NCBI GenBank assembly: GCA_024691105.1
Contig: JAILNY010000017.1
Coordinates: 1 to 6,088, forward strand
Direction of reading: 5' to 3'
Length of the DNA: 6,088 nt
Source of the DNA: Treponema sp.
GTDB taxonomy: Bacteria; Spirochaetota; Spirochaetia; Treponematales; Treponemataceae
In this document: positions 1 to 4,552 of the stretch, in pieces
How the letters are laid out: each line of letters starts with the position of its first letter
Numbering within the stretch: position 1 is the stretch's first letter
The notes under the pieces: model-generated
Told to the model about the DNA's origin: nothing
Database searches by the model: none
Seen by the model: the letters and a program-made list of their open reading frames with translations, nothing else
Translations under genes and position numbers: made by a program

Positions 1-564
1 GATGTCAGGCTTTTGTAAAAGTAGACGGCACAAAGCAACACGACGGCGTTCACCACCGGAGAGGACATCAACAACCTGATCGGCCGGAGGACAACGGAGC
101 GCGTCCATAGCAAGTTCAAGATTATTATCAAGATTCCATGCGTCCGCTAAATCAAGCTTTTCCTGAATCTCTGCCTGACGCGCACAAAGTTTATCAAAAT
201 CTGCATCCGGGTCACCGAATGCTTCGTTTACTTTATCAAATTCTGCAAGAAGATCTGTAATAGGTTTGACACCTTCTTTTACGACTTCCATTACGGTTTT
301 GCCGGCTTCAAGCTGAGGCTCCTGTTCGAGATAACCGATTGTGTATCCCGGCGCAAGGGAAGTCTCGCCGGTAAAGTCCTTGTCGATTCCCGCAAGAATC
401 TTAAACAGGCTCGATTTACCCGAACCGTTAGGACCGATGACGCCAATCTTTGCGCCATAGTAATATGAAATGCCAATGTTTTTAAGAACGACCTTTGTTC
501 CGTACGCACGGCTTACGTCGTTCATTGTGTAAATAATTTTTTTATCATCAAATGTCTTTGCCAT
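1..564 (-). CDS. ettA: Energy-dependent translational throttle protein EttA (ABC-F ATPase), N-terminal 188 codons; 3' part off the left edge
   Basis: EttA is a soluble ABC-F protein with two ATPase domains. It binds the ribosomal E site and gates the first steps of elongation according to ATP/ADP level. Visible here: an N-terminus with an IIYTMNDV segment matching EttA's FVYTMHRV; Walker A GPNGSGKS at residues 44-51; Q-loop region YLEQEPQL near 79-86; an inserted arm region around 95-140 containing DPDADFDKL, which is almost identical to the E. coli EttA arm; and the ABC signature LSGGERRRVALCR at 168-180. The first domain's Walker B and the whole second domain lie outside the window. The start at 564 is the first ATG after an in-frame TAA and fits the family N-terminus. 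No Shine-Dalgarno sequence precedes it. The gene is divergent from the sugar-binding protein gene. The family call is firm; the cellular role is known from E. coli and only inferred here. Confidence 0.95.
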   Translation of the reverse strand, partial: MAKTFDDKKIIYTMNDVSRAYGTKVVLKNIGISYYYGAKIGVIGPNGSGKSSLFKILAGIDKDFTGETSLAPGYTIGYLEQEPQLEAGKTVMEVVKEGVKPITDLLAEFDKVNEAFGDPDADFDKLCARQAEIQEKLDLADAWNLDNNLELAMDALRCPPADQVVDVLSGGERRRVALCRLLLQKPDI

Positions 565-572
565 GCATACAG

Positions 573-578
573 TTTATA
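573..578 (-). promoter_or_regulatory. Candidate -10 box for ettA (TATAAA on minus strand)
   Basis: TATAAA (5 of 6 matches to TATAAT) lies only 8 bases upstream of the ettA ATG, and no recognisable -35 lies 17 bases further up. If it is used, transcription would begin at or within a few bases of the start codon. That would make the mRNA leaderless, which agrees with the lack of a Shine-Dalgarno sequence. Confidence 0.35.
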
Positions 579-600
579 GGAAATAGTGAATGAATTCTAG

Positions 601-629
601 TTGCGCAGAAACACGGGCTGCATTAAACT
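601..629 (+). promoter_or_regulatory. Candidate promoter for the sugar-binding protein gene
   Basis: TTGCGC at 601-606 and TAAACT at 624-629 are separated by 17 bases. Both boxes are imperfect (3 of 6 and 4 of 6 matches). The -10 ends 7 bases before the ATG at 637, and only a weak GAG lies between, so the transcript would have almost no leader. The call rests on spacing and position alone. Confidence 0.3.
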
Positions 630-636
630 TTGAGTT

Positions 637-2007
637 ATGAAAAGAATTTTATCTGTTTTATGTGCGGCAATTTTTTTTGTCGGAGTAATTGGAGCTCAGA
701 GCGGGAATTTAAAATCGGGCGACATGTCGGCTGGAGTACAGGAGACAACAGGTTCTGGTGATGAAGAACAGGACGAGATTAATTCGCAGGAAGATGTTTA
801 TAAGAATTATCCGAGAATAACTTTCTGGACTTTTAATGATGATATTCTTAAGGCTACTGAAAATCCGGTTATTTTAAATTCAATGCGTATTTATATCGAA
901 AACGTTAAGTTTGAGTATCCTGAATTTAATACAGAGCTTGAAAAGCAATTTAACAGCGGAAGTACAACTCCGGATGTTTTTTTGCTTGAAGAAGGAAATA
1001 TCCGCACATTTGTTGGCCAGAAAACAGATAATCTTTTGGATTTAACAGATTTGTATGATGAGATAAAGGGCAAGCTGTTTGCCTATCCGCAAAAGATGGC
1101 GACAAAAGACGGTCGCGTTTATGCAATCGGCTGGCAGGTAACTCCTGGTGCCATTTGTTACAGAAAGAGTCTTGCGCGAAAATATTTAAAGACAGATGAT
1201 CCAGAAAAGGTTCAGGAATTTTTTTCGGATTGGGATAAATATCTTGAGACTGCAAAAATCCTGCGTGTAAAATCAAAGGGACGCTGTTATGTAAATGCAA
1301 GTTCATCAGATATAGATGTTCCTTTTTCTTTTGCGCGAAAAGGACCATGGATTGTTGACGGGAAAGTTTGTATCGACCCTGATCTTGAAAAACAGATGGA
1401 TGTTGCGCGTGCTTTAGTTCGTCGTAATTATACTCCGAATTATGAGATGTGGGGCGATTTTTGGTTTGAAGGAATGTCGGGCCGCCTTATGGATTCAACT
1501 GACCAGCCGATAGAAATTTTCTGCTATTTTTTTCCAAACTGGGGCTCTTATATGTTAAAGGGAATTGCGCCAGAGACAGAAGGCGACTGGGGAGTGATTC
1601 AGGGGCCACAGGCGTATAACTGGGGCGGAACCTGGTTTGCGGTAAATAAAAATTCTGAAAAGCCCGAAGAGGCAAAGCAGTTTATCAGATTTATGTGTGC
1701 TGATGATGATTTTTGCGGTCTGTGGATAAAGTTCAGCGGGGATTTGATTTCTAATAAAGATATGGCGAAAGATTTAAGTAATTATCAGGAAAATGCAGAT
1801 TTTATGAAAGGAATTTCGTCGAGCGATTTTATTCAGTTTATTGATTCTGTTAATGTTGTTGAATGTGGTGAATTTGATAAAGAGCTGAATGAGCTTTGGG
1901 CTCTTGCCGTAAAAAAATATGCCGGTGATGAAATGTCGCGTTCTGAAGCGATTGAATGGTTTAAAAAAAATGCGACATCCCTTTTGGAACGACGCACAGA
2001 TAAATAA
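637..2007 (+). CDS. Extracellular solute-binding protein, family 1 (ABC sugar transporter component), secreted
   Basis: This is the periplasmic receptor of a carbohydrate ABC importer; it captures a sugar or oligosaccharide and hands it to membrane permeases. The 456-aa product starts with a signal peptide: MKRI, a hydrophobic stretch to about residue 19, and a likely cleavage after VIGA (residue 20). Cys9 is too close to the N-terminus to be a lipobox cysteine, so the protein is probably not lipidated. Residues about 21-57 are an acidic, low-complexity linker, and the fold begins at RITFWTF (60-66). Family-like segments follow: PDVFLLEEG (112-120), GRVYAIGW (159-166), and a C-terminal block with WGGTWFAVNK and KPEEAKQFIRFM, typical of the hinge and ligand cleft. 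Length fits the family. The gene stands alone: ettA is divergent upstream, a terminator lies downstream, and no permease gene is in view. The ligand cannot be read from the sequence. Confidence 0.88.
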   Translation: MKRILSVLCAAIFFVGVIGAQSGNLKSGDMSAGVQETTGSGDEEQDEINSQEDVYKNYPRITFWTFNDDILKATENPVILNSMRIYIENVKFEYPEFNTELEKQFNSGSTTPDVFLLEEGNIRTFVGQKTDNLLDLTDLYDEIKGKLFAYPQKMATKDGRVYAIGWQVTPGAICYRKSLARKYLKTDDPEKVQEFFSDWDKYLETAKILRVKSKGRCYVNASSSDIDVPFSFARKGPWIVDGKVCIDPDLEKQMDVARALVRRNYTPNYEMWGDFWFEGMSGRLMDSTDQPIEIFCYFFPNWGSYMLKGIAPETEGDWGVIQGPQAYNWGGTWFAVNKNSEKPEEAKQFIRFMCADDDFCGLWIKFSGDLISNKDMAKDLSNYQENADFMKGISSSDFIQFIDSVNVVECGEFDKELNELWALAVKKYAGDEMSRSEAIEWFKKNATSLLERRTDK

Positions 2008-2032
2008 ATTGAAAAATAAATTCAGATAAAAA

Positions 2033-2066
2033 AAGCCCGCGGTTTTGAAAATCAAATCGCGGGCTT
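2033..2066. terminator. Bidirectional intrinsic terminator between convergent genes
   Basis: AAGCCCGCG at 2033-2041 pairs with CGCGGGCTT at 2058-2066, and the stem can extend inward to about 13 bp around an 8-base loop. On the minus strand it is followed by a run of seven T (the A-run at 2028-2034), which is strong for the luxS unit. On the plus strand it is followed by TTAATTATATT, which is weaker but adequate for the sugar-binding protein gene. It sits 25 bp after one stop codon and 18 bp after the other. Confidence 0.9.
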
Positions 2067-2084
2067 AATTATATTCAACAAAAA

Positions 2085-2504
2085 TTATTTTTCAGAAAGG
2101 TATCCAACGATAGACAAAACCCAACCTGCAAGAATTGTGTAAAAACCAACTCTTGCGCACTTAAGGAATCCCCTAGCGATTGTCTTGTACATGATGTTCT
2201 GATTGAATCCGATTACAAGAATAATTCCACCTGCAATAGAAATAATAATTGCAAGCATCTTCATCATCTTCTGCGGACCAAGTGCAATAAAGCATTCAAC
2301 TAAACCAAGAACGCCGCCAATAAAAATAAAAAGCGCACCACAAGTTACAAATCCGCCTTTTGATGTGATATAACTGAATCCGTTTGTCTTAGTTAAATCA
2401 GCAAACCATCCGCCACCCATTGCAAACATTGGAAGACAAAATCCAACAACGATACATGCCATACCGATAAGATACAACAAATTAAAACTTGCTTTTTTAG
2501 CCAT
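2085..2504 (-). CDS. Small four-helix integral membrane protein of unknown function, third gene of the mtnN-luxS unit
   Basis: The 139-aa product is strongly hydrophobic, and I do not recognise its family. Four probable membrane helices are visible at about residues 8-28, 52-75, 82-100 and 118-136. A Gly-rich loop (MGGGW, about 29-33) and a short polar stretch lie between helices 1 and 2. The N-terminus (MAKK) is basic and there is no cleavable signal, so an inner-membrane location with both ends inside is plausible. The start at 2504 is chosen because AGGAGG lies 6 bases upstream. A longer frame running back into luxS exists, but its extension is antisense-like filler with no ribosome site. 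The start is 25 bp after the luxS stop and a terminator follows, so the gene is the last in that operon. Transport or sensing linked to AI-2 or homocysteine is possible from context only. Confidence 0.8.
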   Translation of the reverse strand: MAKKASFNLLYLIGMACIVVGFCLPMFAMGGGWFADLTKTNGFSYITSKGGFVTCGALFIFIGGVLGLVECFIALGPQKMMKMLAIIISIAGGIILVIGFNQNIMYKTIARGFLKCARVGFYTILAGWVLSIVGYLSEK

Positions 2505-2510
2505 AAAAAT

Positions 2511-2516
2511 CCTCCT
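2511..2516 (-). promoter_or_regulatory. Strong Shine-Dalgarno site fixing the start of the four-helix protein
   Basis: AGGAGG on the minus strand lies 6 bases before the ATG at 2504, in the short gap after luxS. It decides the start against the longer upstream frame that reaches 2672 inside luxS. It is also fully complementary to the CCTCCT in the loops of the small-RNA candidate at 4040-4156. Confidence 0.85.
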
Positions 2517-2529
2517 GTGACTAAAGCTC

Positions 2530-3000
2530 TTATTTATAACAGTTCCAGCCAGTAGCCTTGATACCTTCAACCCAGCGTGCAGCGTATTTTTTTGCACCTT
2601 CAAGGTCGTGGTCGCGGTAGTTACCGCATTCAGCTTCTGTTGTTGCAGGAACTGGTTTATCCCAAACTGCAACCTTGCTTAATACATTTACAAGATGATT
2701 TGCGATTTCTTCCTCTGTTCTATCGCCCCAGACTGTAAAATAAAATCCAGTGCGGCAACCCATAGGACTTAAGTCGATGACACCTTCCATTTCATCGCGG
2801 ATGTATTCTGCCATCAAATGTTCAAGTGTGTGAATTGCTCCTGTTGTCATAAACTCTTTGTTTGGCTGACAAAAACGGATATCAAACTTTGTAACGATGT
2901 CACCTTTTTCGCCGACTTTTTTTGCAGCAAGGCGGACAAATGGTGCTGTTACTTTTGTGTGATCAAGATTGAATGAATCTACGTTGTACTTTTTTTCCAT
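2530..3000 (-). CDS. luxS: S-ribosylhomocysteine lyase LuxS
   Basis: LuxS cleaves S-ribosylhomocysteine to homocysteine and 4,5-dihydroxy-2,3-pentanedione, the precursor of autoinducer-2. It acts in the cytoplasm as a homodimer with one metal ion per active site. The 156-aa product has the usual length. The metal-binding HTLEH motif is at residues 57-61 (His57 and His61 as ligands, Glu60 as catalytic base). The catalytic Cys is Cys82 in SPMGCRTGFY, and the third metal ligand is Cys125 in AECGNYRDH. FNLDHTKVTAPFVRLA near the N-terminus is also a family hallmark. All active-site residues are present. The start at 3000 has AAGGAG 9 bases upstream. The gene follows mtnN by 65 bp on the same strand, so the enzyme that makes its substrate is encoded just upstream. 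Confidence 0.97.
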   Translation of the reverse strand: MEKKYNVDSFNLDHTKVTAPFVRLAAKKVGEKGDIVTKFDIRFCQPNKEFMTTGAIHTLEHLMAEYIRDEMEGVIDLSPMGCRTGFYFTVWGDRTEEEIANHLVNVLSKVAVWDKPVPATTEAECGNYRDHDLEGAKKYAARWVEGIKATGWNCYK

Positions 3001-3031
3001 AATTCAAAACTCCTTAATAGTTTTATGTTTT

Positions 3032-3058
3032 TGTGGCACCATTTTTTTTGATGCCGCA
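3032..3058 (-). other. Intercistronic hairpin between mtnN and luxS
   Basis: On the minus strand GGCATCA and TGGTGCC form a 7-bp stem (one G-U pair) around a loop of seven A. Two more pairs follow beyond a single mismatch. No T-run follows it in the direction of transcription, so it does not look like an intrinsic terminator. It lies just after the mtnN stop and about 17 bases before the luxS ribosome site. A processing or mRNA-stability element is plausible. Confidence 0.45.
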
Positions 3059-3065
3059 GCGTGAA

Positions 3066-3767
3066 TTAAATTTTTTCTACAAGTTTTTCAACAAAGCCTG
3101 CACTCATTGCGGCGCATGTGTCTTCGTTAAAGTCATATGTATTGATTGCAGAATCGTCTGCGCAATCTGACATACATCGGATGATTACAAAAGGAACATT
3201 GTTTAACGAACAGGCATGAGCGATAGCAGCGCCTTCCATTTCGACACAGGCAGGAGCAAAGGCAGAAACGATGTCTTCTTTTATAGCTTTGTCGGCAATG
3301 AACTGATCACCTGAAGCGATGCGGCCTTTTACGATTTTATGGTCTTTTGCAAATTCTGTTTCGCCAAATACTTTTAAGGCAAGGTCAGCAAGCTGCTGGT
3401 CGGCTGTAAAATTGATGTGTTCAAAGCCTGGAACCTGGCCGCGTTTGTAACCAAAAATGCGGACATCAAAATCATGATAAACAGCGTCTTCTGATACAAC
3501 AAAATCAAAGACCCCAAGACCTTTTCCCATTGCACCGGCAATTCCTGTATTGATGATTTTATTTACGCCAAACTTCATGCACAAAAGCTGAGCCCTTAAT
3601 GCAGCATTAACTTTGCCAACTCCGCATTGAACAATAACAACTTCTTTGCCGCAAAGTTTTCCACAGTAAAACTCAGCATTTCCGACTTTTTCTATTTTTG
3701 GATTTTCAAGCTTTTCGAACAGTGATTTTACTTCGCGCTCCATCGCACCAATAATACCGATTTTCAT
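3066..3767 (-). CDS. mtnN: 5'-methylthioadenosine / S-adenosylhomocysteine nucleosidase
   Basis: MtnN (Pfs) hydrolyses the glycosidic bond of S-adenosylhomocysteine and 5'-methylthioadenosine, releasing adenine. It removes the methyltransferase inhibitor SAH and supplies S-ribosylhomocysteine to LuxS. The 233-aa product has the family length. Visible motifs: MKIGIIGAMEREV at the N-terminus with Glu12; NTGIAGAMG (73-81); ASGDQFI (151-157) of the purine pocket; VEMEGAAIAHAC with catalytic Glu178; and RCMSDCAD with catalytic Asp201. These match Glu12, Glu174 and Asp197 of the E. coli enzyme. The start at 3767 is preceded by GAGGTGA, a good match to the 16S 3' end. A longer frame to 3875 has no such site and adds an atypical extension. 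It is the first gene of the mtnN-luxS unit. Confidence 0.96.
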   Translation of the reverse strand: MKIGIIGAMEREVKSLFEKLENPKIEKVGNAEFYCGKLCGKEVVIVQCGVGKVNAALRAQLLCMKFGVNKIINTGIAGAMGKGLGVFDFVVSEDAVYHDFDVRIFGYKRGQVPGFEHINFTADQQLADLALKVFGETEFAKDHKIVKGRIASGDQFIADKAIKEDIVSAFAPACVEMEGAAIAHACSLNNVPFVIIRCMSDCADDSAINTYDFNEDTCAAMSAGFVEKLVEKI

Positions 3768-3783
3768 ATTCACCTCATAAATA

Positions 3784-3789
3784 AGTATA
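3784..3789 (-). promoter_or_regulatory. Candidate -10 box for the mtnN-luxS operon (TATACT)
   Basis: TATACT on the minus strand lies 16 bases upstream of the mtnN ATG, with the GAGGTGA ribosome site between. The region 17 bases further up (TTTTCC) is a poor -35. A start about 7 bases downstream would leave a leader of roughly 10 bases, just enough for the ribosome site. Confidence 0.45.
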
Positions 3790-3875
3790 TAGGTTTTGTG
3801 AATTTTGGAAAAGTGGAAAGGGGAGCAATTCGCACGCAAGGAGTGCGGCGTATGAATGGTGTGGAAGTATTGCAA

Positions 3876-3929
3876 GTGTAGCGTGGATGTGGTGTAGCGT
3901 GTGCGAAATACCGTATTATTTGCGAAATA
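3876..3929. repeat. Short direct repeats in the GTG-rich segment upstream of mtnN
   Basis: GTGTAGCGTG occurs at 3876-3885 and 3892-3901. TGCGAAATA occurs at 3902-3910 and 3921-3929. The surrounding 3843-3905 is rich in GTG on the plus strand and unlike its AT-rich flanks. The segment lies between the divergent mtnN and small-RNA promoters, so protein-binding sites are possible, but simple-sequence drift would look the same. Confidence 0.4.
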
Positions 3930-3933
3930 GCGT

Positions 3934-4000
3934 AAAAAAACGAAGAAAAACGCGAGAATTCACGAAATTTTGCAAAAAAAATCAAAAAAAAGTGCAAAAA
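3934..4000 (+). promoter_or_regulatory. A-tract series (possible curved DNA / UP element) upstream of the small-RNA promoter
   Basis: Runs of five to eight A occur at 3934-3940, 3946-3950, 3974-3981, 3984-3991 and 3996-4000, with AATT and AAATTT at about 3957 and 3965 between them. Most intervals are 8-12 bases, near one helical turn. The last tract ends 4 bases before the -35 box. A-tracts placed like this bend DNA and can bind the alpha subunit of RNA polymerase. The pattern is seen; the effect is inferred. Confidence 0.5.
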
Positions 4001-4004
4001 GTAC

Positions 4005-4033
4005 TTGAACATAATCTCATTATAGTATATTCT
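4005..4033 (+). promoter_or_regulatory. Sigma70-type promoter for the small-RNA candidate
   Basis: TTGAAC at 4005-4010 is followed after 17 bases by TATTCT at 4028-4033. AT-rich DNA (TATAGTATA) fills the spacer near the -10. Transcription would start near 4040. The only thing immediately downstream is a pair of hairpins; no reading frame with a ribosome site follows. Confidence 0.6.
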
Positions 4034-4039
4034 ACCATT

Positions 4040-4106
4040 AAGCAGCAAACAATTTGTTTTTCAAAAAGGACCGCTTTCCTTCCTCCTACTGCGGTCCTTT
4101 TTTTTT
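4040..4106 (+). ncRNA. Candidate small RNA with an anti-Shine-Dalgarno loop; longer form may reach 4156
   Basis: A promoter at 4005-4033 and an intrinsic terminator ending at 4106 bracket about 67 bases with no credible reading frame. The 5' part is AT-rich and nearly unstructured. The 3' part is a 12-bp stem with a 16-base loop made almost wholly of C and T and containing CCTTCCTCCTAC. A second hairpin at 4126-4156 carries the same CCTCCTAC in its loop, so readthrough would give a form of about 115 bases with two such loops. Pyrimidine-rich loops of this kind in Listeria LhrC and streptococcal csRNAs pair with ribosome-binding sites of target mRNAs. No known RNA family is recognised. The transcript ends are inferred; a pair of stray terminators is the main alternative. 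Confidence 0.5.
4063..4106 (+). terminator. Intrinsic terminator 1 with pyrimidine-rich loop
   Basis: AAAAAGGACCGC (4063-4074) pairs with GCGGTCCTTTTT (4091-4102) around a 16-base C/T-rich loop (4075-4090). The T-run continues to 4106. The long, almost purine-free loop is unusual for a plain terminator. Confidence 0.85.
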
Positions 4107-4125
4107 CATGTAAGTAAGTTCCTAC

Positions 4126-4156
4126 GAGCCCGCCCTCCTACGGCGGGTCTTTTTTT
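4126..4156 (+). terminator. Intrinsic terminator 2, loop repeats CTCCTAC
   Basis: CCCGCC (4129-4134) pairs with GGCGGG (4142-4147), extended by a G-U pair or by GA/TC with one bulge. The 7-base loop CTCCTAC and then seven T at 4150-4156 follow. It begins 20 bases after terminator 1 and shares its loop sequence. Confidence 0.75.
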
Positions 4157-4165
4157 GCCCTGAGA

Positions 4166-4193
4166 GTATTTTCGTAGTTAGAATACATTTTTT
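4166..4193 (+). terminator. Weak third hairpin with a T-run
   Basis: GTATT (4166-4170) can pair with AATAC (4182-4186) around an 11-base loop, followed after one base by T at 4188-4193. The stem is short and AT-rich, so it may be chance. It is noted because it directly follows two real terminators. Confidence 0.2.
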
Positions 4194-4270
4194 CGCACTA
4201 AATTTTCCATGATAATTATATCTGTTTTTGAATGCAAAGGATGGCCCTGATTGTCCTGCAATTCCACTTT

Positions 4271-4284
4271 TGATAAATGATAAA
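4271..4284. repeat. Tandem TGATAAA repeat upstream of the 76-aa gene
   Basis: Two head-to-tail copies of TGATAAA end 15 bases before the -10 box of the gene at 4314. The rest of 4194-4270 holds nothing I can name. The tandem copy could be an activator or repressor site or an AT-rich coincidence. Confidence 0.35.
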
Positions 4285-4295
4285 TAGAAAAATTA

Positions 4296-4304
4296 TGATA
4301 TAAT
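4296..4304 (+). promoter_or_regulatory. Perfect extended -10 promoter (TG-N-TATAAT) for the 4314-5407 unit
   Basis: TGATATAAT has both the TG extension and a perfect TATAAT, which excuses the lack of a -35 box. It ends 9 bases before the ATG at 4314, so the mRNA would start within a few bases of the first codon, and no ribosome site is present. The box also lies inside an AATTAT-GAT-ATAATT palindrome (4291-4305). Confidence 0.6.
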
Positions 4305-4313
4305 TATTAAAAA

Positions 4314-4544
4314 ATGGAAAACATAATTCTGAATACCTGGATAGAAATAAAAAGTAGTCTCAAGGTTCGTCTGCTGATAAAGCCAGACGAAAATGGACGC
4401 ATCAGTAAAAAAGGACTGGTAGTAAAGGGGCGCCAGGTTTTCGATAATTCTGGAAAATCCCTGGATTTTGGGGACGCTTATCCTATCACCACCGACCATG
4501 GTAAACTGATGATTACAAAGCAATTTATAAAGAGCTGGCTATAG
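4314..4544 (+). CDS. Hypothetical 76-aa protein, possibly leaderless
   Basis: I do not recognise this protein. It is soluble, with no signal peptide or membrane segment, and has mixed charge with a basic bias (many Lys). Short alternating hydrophobic strands (SLKVRLLIK, GLVVKGRQVF, KLMITKQFIKSW) suggest a small beta-rich fold. Support for its being real: a perfect extended -10 just upstream, an ordinary amino acid composition, and close coupling to the next gene, whose ribosome site overlaps this stop codon. Against: no Shine-Dalgarno sequence before the ATG, which would require leaderless translation. The reverse strand also has an open frame of similar length here, but without promoter or ribosome site. 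Confidence 0.6.
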   Translation: MENIILNTWIEIKSSLKVRLLIKPDENGRISKKGLVVKGRQVFDNSGKSLDFGDAYPITTDHGKLMITKQFIKSWL

Positions 4545-4552
4545 GAAACAAT

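Noticed and set aside
950..1348. 132-codon reverse-strand frame inside the sugar-binding protein gene
   Set aside because: It is wholly within a well-supported gene, has no ribosome site, and its product has no recognisable motif.
2505..2672. N-terminal extension of the four-helix protein frame back into luxS
   Set aside because: The AGGAGG site and the hydrophobic start MAKKASFNLL at 2504 fit a real start; the extension overlaps luxS in another frame and has no ribosome site.
3831..3847. CGCAC/GTGCG hairpin upstream of mtnN, considered as a riboswitch or attenuator (for example an SAH switch)
   Set aside because: It is a 5-bp stem only, it lies upstream of the probable mtnN promoter, and the leader is too short to hold a riboswitch.
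3770..4048. 92-codon reverse-strand frame covering the mtnN upstream region
   Set aside because: The composition is of AT-rich non-coding type (Phe, Ile, Arg, Thr runs), there is no ribosome site, and it crosses promoters and repeats.
3887..4117. 76-codon forward frame through the A-tracts and the first terminator
   Set aside because: It is made of A-tract lysines and reads through the promoter and terminator hairpin; there is no ribosome site.
4178..4267. 29-residue reverse-strand frame starting with GTG (VELQDNQGHPLHSKTD...) that reads like a gene remnant
   Set aside because: The composition is protein-like, but there is no start signal and no recognised family, and it is too short to support. 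It may be the 3' scrap of a lost gene.
4293..4523. 76-codon reverse-strand frame opposite the gene at 4314
   Set aside because: There is no promoter or ribosome site, whereas the forward frame has both a perfect extended -10 and coupling to the next gene.
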